From positions 1 to 35,899 of the forward strand of contig JAUZOQ010000027.1 of NCBI GenBank assembly GCA_030706385.1: DNA of 35,899 bases, read 5' to 3'. Positions 1-8,337 of this stretch are shown here, piece by piece. Both the position numbers and the translations under genes were made by a program. The notes under the pieces are model-generated. The model ran no database searches. It saw only the letters and a list, made by a program, of their open reading frames with translations, and had not been told where the DNA came from. The stretch comes from Bacteroidota bacterium (GTDB taxonomy: Bacteria; Bacteroidota; Ignavibacteria; Palsa-1295). Position 1 is the stretch's first letter. Every line of letters begins with the position of its first letter.

Positions 1-2409
1 GATACCATAGGAATGATCGGCGTAACCTGGCGTGATCTTATGAAGGAAGTGCACCTTCCCATCCGCCTCGCGAACTTCGACTTTCAAGTTATGGATCCGC
101 GGATAGCGATCGGCAAGAGCATTAAGTTCGTGGTAATGAGTTGCGAAAAGCGTTCGTGCGCCGGGAATAGTGTCGTGAATATATTCCGATATCGCCCAGG
201 CAATTGAAAGTCCATCGAAGGTTGAAGTGCCTCTGCCAAGTTCATCGAATAGTAGTAACGAATTCTTCGTAGCGTTATTCAGAATATTTGCCGCCTCATT
301 CATTTCAACAAGGAAGGTCGACTCGCCGCTTGAAAGATTATCACTTGCTCCGACTCTGGTGAAGATTCTGTCAAGTACAGGTAAGGTACACTTTGATGCC
401 GGGACAAAAGATCCGACATGGGCCAGTAGTGCGATTATTCCCGTCTGCCGAAGAAAGACGGACTTGCCGGACATATTCGGTCCGGTGATGACGTAGAACT
501 CCTTCTCGCCATTCTTAAAGTTTACATTATTGGGTGTGAAGCGTTCTCCGATTGGAAGGGACTTCTCGACAACGGGATGCCTGCCGCTTTGGATGACAAA
601 GGCTCCTGAGTCATCAAATTCGGGCTTGACCCATGCTCCGCGAGTTGCAACGGTGGCAAGCGACACAAGAACATCTGCCATGCCAAGTAACGAAGCATTA
701 TGTTGCAGTGATTCAACTTCACCAATGACTTGTGCTCGAAGTTGCGCTGCAATTTCAAGCTCGAGTGTTGCCATACGTTCCTCGGCGCCGAAGATCTTTT
801 GTTCGTATTCTTTGAGCTCCGGAGTAATATAACGTTCAGCATTCGCAAGGGTTTGTTTACGATCGTAATCTTCAGGGACTTTTGACTTATGAGTATTACT
901 TACTTCGATGTAGTATCCGAATACTCCATTAAAATCAACTTTCAGCGATGAGATCCCTGTGCGCTCGCGCTCGCGGGATTGTATATCGAGAAGTTTTTGA
1001 CGGCTTGTCGAAGTCAATTCTCTGAGCTCATCGAGTTCGATATTCGCTCCGTCGCGGATCACTCCGAGATTCGAGGGATTGACGGGAGCTTCAGGATTGA
1101 TCGTACGATCTATCTTTTCTGCAAGCTCGCTTAGGGGCCGAAGATCTTTAGCGATCATCTCTAAGAGTTCGGAAGTATTAGCACCCTCCGGAGATTCGGG
1201 AGCAAATTGCGAAATGTTCGAGAGTAGATTCTTGACATCTGGGATGCGCCACAATGTAAACTTCAATTGAAGATAGTCGCGCGGTGAAAGATTTCGGGCG
1301 CTGGCGAAACGGCCCGCCAGGCGTTCGAGATCGCCAAGCTGACGGAATTCCAGCCGAAGTTGTTCGCGCAACTCGCGAGCTTCAGTAAGGAGAACAATTG
1401 CATCAAGACGTGCCGAAATCTCCGGAAGACTGCGAAGCGGCATGGCAAGCCATTTGCGAAGTAGGCGCGCTCCCATTGCAGTCGAAGTCTCGTCCAGTGT
1501 TCCGAGGAGCGAAGCGTTTGAGCCGTCATCGGAAATCGGGAAAAAAATTTCAAGATTTCGCCGCGTAGATTGATCGAGGATGAGTGTACGGCTTGTGTCG
1601 AAGCGAGTGATGCGAGTGATATGCGTAAGCGTCGTGGCCGAGCGCGTTTCTCTCAAATAATCCAGTACAGCCCCCGCTGCTGTGACTGCAAGTGACAGCT
1701 CGTCAATTCCAAAACCTTTCAGTGATGAAGTTTTGAAATGGTCGAGCAGAAGTTGCCGTGCAGTTTCCGGATTGAATGCCCATTCTTCTCGTTTTGTAAG
1801 TGTGGGTTTCTGCTCAAGAGCCAGAACATACGGAGCCAGTTCGATTTTCTGGGCTTCTCGACGAGAGATCAGTAATTCTCGCAATCCCAAGGAAGAGAGA
1901 TGCTCGGCCAAATGAGATTCTGCGATCTCGCCTGCGACAAATTCACCGGTTGAAACATCTGCGTATGCAATGCCCGCCAATCCGCCGGATGTTACGATAG
2001 CTCCTACATAAGTATTGCGACCAGTCTCCAATAATTTTTCGTTCATCTGCACGCCAGGAGTCACGACTTCGACTACATCTCTTCGGACAATACCTTTAGC
2101 AAGTTTCGGGTCTTCGAGTTGTTCGCAGACTGCTACACGGTAGCCGCTGCGGATCATTTTCGGAAGGTAATTGTCGAGCTGGTGATGCGGGAATCCAGCA
2201 AGCTCAATATTGCCCGCTGTTCCATTGTTGCGTTTGGTAAGTGCGATGCCTGTGACCTTCGCTGTTGTGACGGCATCTTCGCCAAACGTCTCGAAGAAAT
2301 CGCCCATTCGGAAAAAAAGGACCGTATCGGGATACCGTGCCTTGATCGAGCCATACTGCTTCATCAAGGGAGTTTGTTTATCTTCGGCTATTCTTGCTTC
2401 TTTCGGCAT
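1..2409 (-). CDS. mutS: DNA mismatch repair protein MutS (3' end cut by window edge)
   Basis: MutS recognises mispaired bases and small loops and recruits MutL through an ATP-driven clamp. The frame is open from ATG at 2409 to the window edge (803 codons; the family usually has about 850-890). The mismatch-reading motif near the N-terminus is GDFFETF, with F38 and E40 in the F-x-E positions and Phe in place of the usual Tyr between them. The ATPase domain carries Walker A TGPNMSGKS (Lys about residue 649) and Walker B/signature DELGRGTSTFDG. The last visible residues (GYADHSYGI) match the conserved stretch shortly before the C-terminal dimerisation helices, so only a short tail is missing. 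It is transcribed away from hutI. The identification is secure; only the C-terminus is unseen. Confidence 0.97.
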   Translation of the reverse strand, partial: MPKEARIAEDKQTPLMKQYGSIKARYPDTVLFFRMGDFFETFGEDAVTTAKVTGIALTKRNNGTAGNIELAGFPHHQLDNYLPKMIRSGYRVAVCEQLEDPKLAKGIVRRDVVEVVTPGVQMNEKLLETGRNTYVGAIVTSGGLAGIAYADVSTGEFVAGEIAESHLAEHLSSLGLRELLISRREAQKIELAPYVLALEQKPTLTKREEWAFNPETARQLLLDHFKTSSLKGFGIDELSLAVTAAGAVLDYLRETRSATTLTHITRITRFDTSRTLILDQSTRRNLEIFFPISDDGSNASLLGTLDETSTAMGARLLRKWLAMPLRSLPEISARLDAIVLLTEARELREQLRLEFRQLGDLERLAGRFASARNLSPRDYLQLKFTLWRIPDVKNLLSNISQFAPESPEGANTSELLEMIAKDLRPLSELAEKIDRTINPEAPVNPSNLGVIRDGANIELDELRELTSTSRQKLLDIQSRERERTGISSLKVDFNGVFGYYIEVSNTHKSKVPEDYDRKQTLANAERYITPELKEYEQKIFGAEERMATLELEIAAQLRAQVIGEVESLQHNASLLGMADVLVSLATVATRGAWVKPEFDDSGAFVIQSGRHPVVEKSLPIGERFTPNNVNFKNGEKEFYVITGPNMSGKSVFLRQTGIIALLAHVGSFVPASKCTLPVLDRIFTRVGASDNLSSGESTFLVEMNEAANILNNATKNSLLLFDELGRGTSTFDGLSIAWAISEYIHDTIPGARTLFATHYHELNALADRYPRIHNLKVEVREADGKVHFLHKITPGYADHSYGI

Positions 2410-2436
2410 TACTATAGGTGCTCACATCAACGTTAA

Positions 2437-2466
2437 CAAAGTTACGAAATTTCTTTTTATCTGAAA
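2437..2466 (-). promoter_or_regulatory. Candidate Bacteroidota-type promoter of mutS
   Basis: On the minus strand TAACTTTG (2444-2437) matches the Bacteroidota -7 consensus TAnnTTTG exactly. TTTC (2466-2463), one mismatch from the -33 TTTG, lies 18 nt upstream. Transcription would start a few bases further on, giving a leader of roughly 20-25 nt before the ATG at 2409. The consensus is known from Bacteroides and Flavobacterium; its use in this organism is inferred. Confidence 0.45.
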
Positions 2467-2581
2467 GAATTCCATTGCACAAGGTTTATAGAACTCTCTC
2501 TGGGCGTCAAACGCGTCGAATTCCAACGACAACGAAACATGATTTATTACACTAACACAATGGAAGAGCCTTCGAAAGTCA

Positions 2582-2589
2582 TATTTTTG
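2582..2589 (+). promoter_or_regulatory. Candidate -7 element at the hutI start
   Basis: TATTTTTG is an exact match to TAnnTTTG and ends 5 nt before the hutI ATG at 2595. No convincing TTG/TTTG -33 element lies 17-23 nt upstream. If it works as a promoter, the transcript would begin at or next to the start codon, that is, leaderless or nearly so. In AT-rich spacer DNA it could also be chance. Confidence 0.3.
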
Positions 2590-2594
2590 TGGAG

Positions 2595-3833
2595 ATGAAG
2601 ATCTATCGGAATATTTCAGCACTAATTACTCCTATCGGAAAATCCGCTCTCCGGGGCACTGCAATGCGCAGGAATGTCATGACTGTTAGGAATGCCTGTA
2701 TGATTGTTGACGATCGTGGTACAATTATCGATGCAGGAAGCGAGAAAGAAATCGGAGGGAGAACATTTGAGGAGGAAATTGACTGCAAAGGGCTGCTTGC
2801 GCTTCCAGGTTTTGTCGATTCGCATACTCATGCAGTTTTCATGGGCGAGAGGAGCAGCGAATTTTGCATGAGGGCGGAAGGGAAGTCATATCAGGAGATC
2901 GCAGCCATGGGAGGGGGAATACGCTCGAGTGTTGAGCATGTCCGTAATTCTTCTGCGACCGAGATCGCAGACTATTCGCAAAAATTCGTTCGCAACGCTC
3001 TTTCACTCGGAACGACTACCATGGAGATCAAGTCCGGCTACGGACTTTCTGCAGAATCGGAAATCGCACTTCTCGAAGCCGCCAAACGAGTTGGAGAGCT
3101 CACAGGTATGGAGGTTCTCCGCACATGGCTCGGTGCCCATGCTGTGCCTGCGGGTAAGAAACAATCACTATATGTTCAAGAGTTGGTGAGTGAACAGCTC
3201 CCCGAAGTTATCGGAAGGCATGCAGCTGAGTTTTGTGACGTGTTTTGCGATGAAGGGTATTTTACCAATGATGAAGCAGAAGAGATATGTGTTGCTGCAA
3301 GGGCCGCCGGGTTGAAGATAAAACTCCATGCCGATGAACTTGCTGATACTTCAGGAGCAGCTCTTGCAGTAAAACTCGGCTCTTATAGCGCCGATCATTT
3401 GTTAAAGATTAGCGATGCCGGAATCTTGGCATTAGCCGGGAGTGACCGAACCGTTGCGACTCTGCTGCCCATCACGGCACTGTGCATCCGGTCGGCGTAC
3501 GCTCCGGCCCGAAAGATGATCGAATCGGGATGTGCAGTGGCCGTCGCAACGGACTGCAACCCCGGAAGTTCAATGAGTGAGAATATGCAGCTAGCGATTT
3601 CACTTGCTGTCATCGGCATGGGCATGAGTCCGGAAGAAGCCTTATCGGCAGCGACGCTCAATGGAGCGGCTGCTGTTGATCGTGCTTCGACTCACGGATC
3701 GATCGAAAAAGGAAAGCGCGCGGATTTTGCTCTTTATGATATTCCGAGCCTATCCTATCTTCCTTATCACATCGGCGTGAGTGATATTGCAGCAGTCGTA
3801 AAGAACGGACGAATTGTAAGCGGAATTCTGTAA
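2595..3833 (+). CDS. hutI: Imidazolonepropionase
   Basis: HutI hydrolyses 4-imidazolone-5-propanoate to N-formimino-L-glutamate, the third step of histidine breakdown, in the cytoplasm. The protein has about 412 residues, normal for this amidohydrolase family. Visible landmarks are the metal-binding HTH of VDSHTHAVF (H77, H79), GGGIRSSVEH, the substrate-region motif EIKSGYGL, HADELADTSG, SADHLL, and the late Asp region ATDCNPGSSMSENM, followed by the C-terminal GSIEKGKRADF typical of amidohydrolases. I chose ATG 2595; an in-frame GTG at 2589 would add two residues. hutH, hutU and hutG are not in the window, so the rest of the pathway must lie elsewhere or be absent. The next gene begins one base after the stop. 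Confidence 0.95.
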   Translation: MKIYRNISALITPIGKSALRGTAMRRNVMTVRNACMIVDDRGTIIDAGSEKEIGGRTFEEEIDCKGLLALPGFVDSHTHAVFMGERSSEFCMRAEGKSYQEIAAMGGGIRSSVEHVRNSSATEIADYSQKFVRNALSLGTTTMEIKSGYGLSAESEIALLEAAKRVGELTGMEVLRTWLGAHAVPAGKKQSLYVQELVSEQLPEVIGRHAAEFCDVFCDEGYFTNDEAEEICVAARAAGLKIKLHADELADTSGAALAVKLGSYSADHLLKISDAGILALAGSDRTVATLLPITALCIRSAYAPARKMIESGCAVAVATDCNPGSSMSENMQLAISLAVIGMGMSPEEALSAATLNGAAAVDRASTHGSIEKGKRADFALYDIPSLSYLPYHIGVSDIAAVVKNGRIVSGIL

Positions 3834-3834
3834 T

Positions 3835-4356
3835 ATGAGAAATGTAATTTTTATTATTGCGATCTTTTTCTGGATCTTGAACATGATCGCAAAGAGCAAG
3901 CGTAGGCAAAAACAAACGACAGAGCGGGAGCGAATCGTCGAGCTAAATAAGCGCGTAGGGCAAAGGACCGAAACAGACGGGAGCCGGAGCCGGAAGTCTC
4001 AGCAATTGCCCAGAGAAATTCAGGCATTGCTTGCTACTCGGAAAGCTCCCCTGCCGGAAGCGACCGATTATGAATTAGCATATGCTTCGAACGATTATGC
4101 AGTTGAAGAAAAGAAAGCTGAGTTGCCGCTGACTGAGGTCGAACTTGAGCCTGCATCGCACTTTAGGAAAAATATCGGTATGATCGAATCTCTCGGCACT
4201 GAATCTGCCGAGGAGAAAGAGGCATACGATAAGGATAAGAGGGTCATTCCAAGTTTGGAATTGACTGCACCTGCGATCAGGCAATATGTGATCGGCGCCG
4301 AGATCCTTGGGAAGCCAAAGGCTTTACGTAATTCGAGACAAATCCGTTCTCTATAG
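3835..4356 (+). CDS. Hypothetical membrane-anchored protein
   Basis: I do not recognise this 173-residue protein. It begins with a short hydrophobic stretch (about residues 4-19, VIFIIAIFFWILNMIA) followed at once by basic residues (KSKRRQK), which fits one N-terminal membrane anchor with the rest in the cytoplasm. The remainder is hydrophilic, charged, rich in Glu, Arg and Lys, with no Cys and no catalytic motif I can name. It starts one base after the hutI stop and ends eight bases before the rodA TTG start, so it is probably co-transcribed with both. The position before rodA hints at a cell-envelope role, but its sequence does not resemble MreC or MreD. Function unknown. Confidence 0.75.
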   Translation: MRNVIFIIAIFFWILNMIAKSKRRQKQTTERERIVELNKRVGQRTETDGSRSRKSQQLPREIQALLATRKAPLPEATDYELAYASNDYAVEEKKAELPLTEVELEPASHFRKNIGMIESLGTESAEEKEAYDKDKRVIPSLELTAPAIRQYVIGAEILGKPKALRNSRQIRSL

Positions 4357-4364
4357 AGGAACCC

Positions 4365-5624
4365 TTGGCTAGAGCAATTAAATTAGGCACGAATCCGAAA
4401 GTCGAAGCTCTTGACGTGAAGGACTTTGACGTTTCCACATTTATTTTTGTCCTACTCCTCACCATCGGTGGGTTTGTTGCCATCTATAGTGCAACATTCG
4501 CAGCGCAAATGAACGATCGCTTCAGCCAACAACTCCTCTTTGGTTCTGTCGGGATCGCCATTCTTATCGTCATGGCTCTCGTCCCGGTTCGATGGTTCTC
4601 TGTTGCAGCATACCCCGTCTACATTCTTTCACTTGGCCTTCTTGTGCTAGTACTGGTGAAGGGAGAGGTTGTCTACAATCAGAAAAACTGGCTCGCATTA
4701 TTTGGAGGTTTGCGCTTCCAGCCTTCAGAGATTGCCAAACTAGGTACGATCATGGCGCTTGGGAAATTTCTCTCCGCTGATAGAAAGTTGACGAGACCGT
4801 TTGACCTCATAGTCGCCTGCGGAATTGTCCTGCTTCCAATTGCCCTGATCTTGCTTGAACCGGATCCTGGAAGTGCGATGATCTATTTCGGATTGCTTTT
4901 TATTGTATTGCTTTGGGCCGGTGCCGATCTTTTTCTGCTGCTTACTGTGGTTGGCGGAGCCGTTGTTGCCGTGCTCTCGCTTTTTGGAAAGACTCCGATG
5001 ATTATCTCCGTTTTATCGGTTGGAGCAATGCTATTCTTCTTCTTTCGAAAAAATCTCATTACCACGGTAGTAGCATTCAGCATTTTGATTGGCGCATCGT
5101 TCAGCGCGGATTTTATCTACAATCATTTGCATCAATATCAACGTCAGCGCATTGACTTACTTCTCAATCCGGAGATGGATCCTCTAGGCGGAGGATATAA
5201 CATTATTCAGACGAAGATGGCTATCGGTTCCGGTGGGTTGGTAGGGAAGGGATACTTGCAGGGCACGCAGACTCAACTTCGTTTTGTGCCTAAGCAATGG
5301 ACGGATTTCATCATGAGTGTTCCTGCCGAAGAATTTGGCTTCCTAGGCTCTCTAGCGATCCTGTTGCTGTATATATTTCTAATATACCGAAGTCTTGCCA
5401 TCGCTGCTTCGGTCAGAAGCAACTTTTCAAGTCTCCTGGCTATCGGGATAACCGGGATTTGGTTCTTGCATGTCCTGGTAAATATCGGAATGACAATCGG
5501 CCTGTTCCCAGTCGTTGGAATTCCGCTCCCTTTCATGAGTTACGGCGGGTCCGCATTGATAACGAATATGGTCATGGCCGGAATCCTCATGAACTTGTAT
5601 CGCAACAGGCGGGTGATGTATTAG
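4365..5624 (+). CDS. rodA: RodA-type peptidoglycan glycosyltransferase (SEDS family)
   Basis: SEDS proteins polymerise lipid II into glycan strands; RodA works in the elongation machinery with a class B penicillin-binding protein. The 419-residue protein has about ten membrane segments. Motifs include FQPSEIAKL, LEPDPGSA, the loop KMAIGSGGLVGKGYLQGTQTQ, and WTDFI, whose Asp (about D314) corresponds to the essential SEDS aspartate, then AEEFGFLGS and PLPFMSYGGSALI. The long KMAIGSGG...GTQTQ loop and FVPKQWTDFI favour RodA over FtsW. The start is TTG at 4365, supported by AGAGGA (4355-4360) four bases upstream; no better start was found. No mreBCD or pbp2 gene lies beside it, which is unusual for rodA. 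Confidence 0.9.
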   Translation: MARAIKLGTNPKVEALDVKDFDVSTFIFVLLLTIGGFVAIYSATFAAQMNDRFSQQLLFGSVGIAILIVMALVPVRWFSVAAYPVYILSLGLLVLVLVKGEVVYNQKNWLALFGGLRFQPSEIAKLGTIMALGKFLSADRKLTRPFDLIVACGIVLLPIALILLEPDPGSAMIYFGLLFIVLLWAGADLFLLLTVVGGAVVAVLSLFGKTPMIISVLSVGAMLFFFFRKNLITTVVAFSILIGASFSADFIYNHLHQYQRQRIDLLLNPEMDPLGGGYNIIQTKMAIGSGGLVGKGYLQGTQTQLRFVPKQWTDFIMSVPAEEFGFLGSLAILLLYIFLIYRSLAIAASVRSNFSSLLAIGITGIWFLHVLVNIGMTIGLFPVVGIPLPFMSYGGSALITNMVMAGILMNLYRNRRVMY

Positions 5625-5765
5625 TCTCTCCGGAGCTCCCGATCCGATTTGTAGATATCGAGAAAACGTGAATCCTTGCCGAAATCCAGCAGGGTTAAAT
5701 TCAGTGTAGTAAGCGAGTGCCGGTTTTTTCCCTAACCTGTAACTATTCTTTGTCTAATTCGTTGT

Positions 5766-5777
5766 GTGTTGTAACAC
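5766..5777 (+). promoter_or_regulatory. Short inverted repeat upstream of the TIGR03118 lipoprotein gene
   Basis: GTGTT-GT-AACAC lies 41-52 nt before the ATG at 5819, in the spacer that should hold this gene's promoter. Its size and position suit an operator, but it is short and may be coincidental. No T-run follows, so it is not a terminator. Confidence 0.2.
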
Positions 5778-5818
5778 GCATTCATCAATTGTATTCATTC
5801 ATTCAAGGAGAGATACAC

Positions 5819-6922
5819 ATGTCCACTACTACTAATAATATTCACAAATGGCTCGCCGCCATTGGTTTTCTGACTTTGTTCGTGCTTGCTTCATGCAAAA
5901 GTAGCACAAGTCCCACGACTACTCCGAGCACTCCCTTTGTCGAGACGGCTTTGGTCTCAGATACGCTTGGATATAATGCCGCATTGATAGATACTACCTT
6001 CGCAAACGGATGGGGTATTTCTGTCGGTCCGACTGGGTTGTTCTGGCTATCGTCAAATCATGGAGGCGTAACTGATATCTATGATGGGAACGGAGTTACC
6101 AAAAAAGCGCCTGTGACGATCCCTTCTAATAATGGTACAGATCCTGGAGCTCCAACCGGTGTGATCTATAATGGCACTGCAGATTTTGGATCATACCTTT
6201 TCATCTATGCCGGAGAGGACGGAATCATTGCCGGCTGGAAAGCTGCCAGTGGATCAAGCGCTGTAAAACTTGCTACGGATGCATCGTCCGGCGCAGTCTA
6301 TAAAGGAATTGCGATGGCAAGCACGGGTGGCAACAACTACCTATACGTTACAGATTTTGGAGAGAACAAGATCGTTGTCTACGATAAGAACTTCCAACCA
6401 GTCTCGATGACTTTCACCGAGGGCGGTTCGCCTGCAATACCGATTGGTACTCCAGGGTTCGGGCCGTTCGGAATCCAGAATATCGGAGGTTTGCTCTACG
6501 TAACCTACGCAAAACATAAACCTGCACCAGATGATGGTGACGATGCAGGCGGGGCAGGAAATGGATATGTTAGCGTATTCAAACCTGACGGCACATTTGT
6601 CAAGCGATTTGCTTCACAAGGCACACTCAGTTCGCCTTGGGGGATTGCTGTTGCACCTTCAACCTTCGGTCAATTCAAGAACGCTATCCTTGTCGCCAAT
6701 TTTGGTGATGGCACAATTAGCGGTTTTGATTCCACCGGAGCATCATTAGGACAGATCTCGACTGATGCGAACAACACACCGATGCATATTCCAGGAATAT
6801 GGGGACTCCTTTCGACCGGGTCGACCTCCTTAGGCAATGGTGATGTTCCCAACGCCCTTTACTTTACAGCTGGGCCGCACGAAGAGGACCACGGAATCTT
6901 CGGATATGTCTTACCTCAGTAA
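5819..6922 (+). CDS. TIGR03118 family lipoprotein, predicted beta-propeller-like
   Basis: This 367-residue exported protein resembles the uncharacterised TIGR03118 family, whose biochemical role I do not know. It has a lipoprotein signal peptide with lipobox LASC (Cys26) followed by a Ser/Thr/Pro linker. The mature part contains recurring segments of the sort seen in NHL/SMP-30-type propellers: NGWGISVGPTGLFWLSSN, YDGNGV, PTGVIYNG, LYVTDFGENKIVVYD, SPWGIAVAP and LVANFGDGTISGFD. The ATG at 5819 is supported by AAGGAGAG (5805-5812) six bases upstream, one of the best ribosome-binding sites in the window. An upstream in-frame start at 5717 would place about 34 residues before the signal peptide and is rejected. 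It is a single-gene unit closed by a terminator. Confidence 0.85.
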   Translation: MSTTTNNIHKWLAAIGFLTLFVLASCKSSTSPTTTPSTPFVETALVSDTLGYNAALIDTTFANGWGISVGPTGLFWLSSNHGGVTDIYDGNGVTKKAPVTIPSNNGTDPGAPTGVIYNGTADFGSYLFIYAGEDGIIAGWKAASGSSAVKLATDASSGAVYKGIAMASTGGNNYLYVTDFGENKIVVYDKNFQPVSMTFTEGGSPAIPIGTPGFGPFGIQNIGGLLYVTYAKHKPAPDDGDDAGGAGNGYVSVFKPDGTFVKRFASQGTLSSPWGIAVAPSTFGQFKNAILVANFGDGTISGFDSTGASLGQISTDANNTPMHIPGIWGLLSTGSTSLGNGDVPNALYFTAGPHEEDHGIFGYVLPQ

Positions 6923-6945
6923 GAGCAGGTTAATAATCGAATCTG

Positions 6946-6977
6946 AAATCCTATGCCAAGGCATAGGATTTTTTTTT
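6946..6977 (+). terminator. Rho-independent terminator after the TIGR03118 gene
   Basis: The arms AAATCCTATGCC and GGCATAGGATTT pair perfectly, with a tight turn that would open to a small loop, and run directly into a tract of nine T residues (6969-6977). It begins 24 nt after the stop at 6922 and insulates this gene from the nuo operon. Confidence 0.9.
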
Positions 6978-7156
6978 ACAGTAATTTTCGGAATTTCGAG
7001 AGAGAGTCCGCAAAACATTTTCATGGGACGGTCTTTGCCAGGCAATGAACTAAATGGAACTGGTCGCATTGAATAATTAACCTTGGGTTCATGAGAATTC
7101 TACTGGCAAGAATCCGAAATTTGAGCGACTTAGCAGAATGTTCGTCGAAGAAGTCC

Positions 7157-7164
7157 TATATTTG
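7157..7164 (+). promoter_or_regulatory. Candidate distal -7 element of the nuo operon
   Basis: TATATTTG matches TAnnTTTG exactly and would give a leader of about 85 nt to the nuoA ATG. A clear -33 TTTG at normal spacing is missing; TTTG at 7120-7123 is too far away (33 nt). Confidence 0.35.
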
Positions 7165-7238
7165 TAGGCGAAACTTTGTCGTTTGAGCGGCATTTTCTCG
7201 AAAAAAAAGTTGTTTTCTCAAGACTTTTTAGGACACCC

Positions 7239-7246
7239 TATCTTTT
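7239..7246 (+). promoter_or_regulatory. Candidate proximal -7 element next to nuoA
   Basis: TATCTTTT has one mismatch to TAnnTTTG and ends eight bases before the ATG at 7255. TTGTTTTC (7210-7217) upstream could act as a loose -33 region. If used, the nuoA transcript would be nearly leaderless. Confidence 0.25.
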
Positions 7247-7254
7247 AAGTTGAG

Positions 7255-7728
7255 ATGCTGAACGAATTTAGTCACGTATTTGCATTTTTTCTTCTTGCAA
7301 TAATCTTTGTTGCCGGGGGGATTATTTCCAACTACTTCATTCGGCCGCACAAACCGAATGAACTGAAGCTCTCCATTTATGAATGCGGCGAAGATCCCAT
7401 CGGCTCAAGTTGGCTGAAATTCAATATTCGTTTTTATGTCGTCGCTCTGATCTTTATCTTATTCGACGTCGAAATAGTTTTTCTTTTTCCATGGGCTGTT
7501 GTCTATAAGCAAATGGGAGTATTGGCATTTGCTGAGATGCTGGTATTCCTGGCAGTGCTCATAGTGGGGTTTGCGTACGTATGGGTTAAGGGCGATCTTG
7601 ACTGGGTACGGCCGAAACCTTATATTGCCAAACTTGACGATCTTATTTCACGCGACAAACCACGCATCATTCCGAGGCCGGTGCCAACCATGGCTCAGCC
7701 GGTGCCGGAAGAAGTTGTCGCAGGGTAA
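7255..7728 (+). CDS. nuoA: Complex I (NADH-quinone oxidoreductase) subunit A
   Basis: NuoA is a small membrane subunit near the quinone site of complex I. The 157-residue product has the expected three membrane segments (about 7-27, 62-82 and 90-112). The conserved loop after the first helix includes YECGEDP with the family Cys, and GSSWLKFNIRFYVVAL; the second helix contains IFILFDVEIVFLFPW. The C-terminal tail is hydrophilic and Pro-rich, slightly longer than in E. coli. It is the first gene of an operon continuing through nuoN. No clear Shine-Dalgarno site precedes the ATG. Confidence 0.96.
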   Translation: MLNEFSHVFAFFLLAIIFVAGGIISNYFIRPHKPNELKLSIYECGEDPIGSSWLKFNIRFYVVALIFILFDVEIVFLFPWAVVYKQMGVLAFAEMLVFLAVLIVGFAYVWVKGDLDWVRPKPYIAKLDDLISRDKPRIIPRPVPTMAQPVPEEVVAG

Positions 7729-7769
7729 TTCGAATTCTTAATTTGTGGGGCGGAGATTCTGATCCGTCT

Positions 7770-7789
7770 GAGAAGGCAAATACCTTCTC
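7770..7789 (+). other. Stem-loop between nuoA and nuoB
   Basis: GAGAAGG and CCTTCTC form a 7-bp stem with a 6-nt loop in the 102-nt gap between nuoA and nuoB. No T-run follows, so it is not a standard terminator. It may affect mRNA processing or stability. Confidence 0.45.
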
Positions 7790-7830
7790 TCCGGCACATC
7801 ATGGCCGGTCTGCAGCAAATCTAAACCTAG

Positions 7831-8331
7831 ATGGGACTTTTAGACAAACAAGATAATCCGTTCGAATCGAGCAATATCGTAATTACCGGTGCCGATACAC
7901 TGCTAAACTGGGCACGTTTATCAAGCTTATGGATGATGGGCTTCGGTTTAGCCTGTTGCGCGATCGAGATGATGGCAGCTTCCGCATCTCACTATGATAT
8001 CGGTCGTTTCGGTGTCATCCCCCGTCCGAGCCCACGTCAATCCGACATCATGCTTATCTCGGGTACTGTCACTCTGAAAATGGCTACGCGCACGAAACTG
8101 TTGTATGAGCAGATGCCAGATCCAAAGTACATTATTTCCATGGGTTCGTGCTCGAACTGTGGCGGACCGTATTGGGAACACGGATACCATGTCTTGAAGG
8201 GCGTCGATCGTGTCATTCCTGTTGATGTGTATGTTCCCGGCTGCCCGCCTCGTCCGGAAGCACTCTTGGAAGGATTGATCAAGGTGCAGGAAAAAGTGCG
8301 GAAACAATCGCTCGGAAAAACAACTGTATGA
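7831..8331 (+). CDS. nuoB: Complex I subunit B (cluster N2 subunit)
   Basis: NuoB holds the terminal [4Fe-4S] cluster N2 that passes electrons to quinone. In the 166-residue protein the four expected ligands are visible: the vicinal pair in GLACCAIEM (C42, C43), the Cys of SMGSC (C107) and the Cys of [10 protein letters not shown] (C138). The motif [14 protein letters not shown] is also characteristic. The N-terminus is short, without the extension seen in some proteobacteria. The gene lies between two intercistronic hairpins, more separated from its neighbours than most genes of this operon. Confidence 0.97.
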   Translation: MGLLDKQDNPFESSNIVITGADTLLNWARLSSLWMMGFGLACCAIEMMAASASHYDIGRFGVIPRPSPRQSDIMLISGTVTLKMATRTKLLYEQMPDPKYIISMGSCSNCGGPYWEHGYHVLKGVDRVIPVDVYVPGCPPRPEALLEGLIKVQEKVRKQSLGKTTV

Positions 8332-8337
8332 TTTGAT

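Larger units (their letters stand above)
6978..7254 (+). other. Non-coding leader region of the nuo operon
   Basis: The 277 bases between the terminator and nuoA hold no credible gene; the short open frames here have no ribosome-binding site or recognisable content. The region becomes very AT-rich near nuoA, with an A-run at 7201-7208. It holds two candidate -7 elements, listed separately. I see no riboswitch-like structure. Confidence 0.6.

Noticed and set aside
2119-2436. Plus-strand frames opposite the start of mutS
   Set aside because: The opposite strand encodes the conserved mismatch-recognition domain; the plus-strand product matches nothing and ends in the intergenic region.
7120-7164. 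TTTG at 7120 paired with TATATTTG at 7157 as a full nuo promoter
   Set aside because: The spacer is 33 nt, well beyond the 17-23 nt seen in Bacteroidota promoters; only the -7 element is kept as a candidate.
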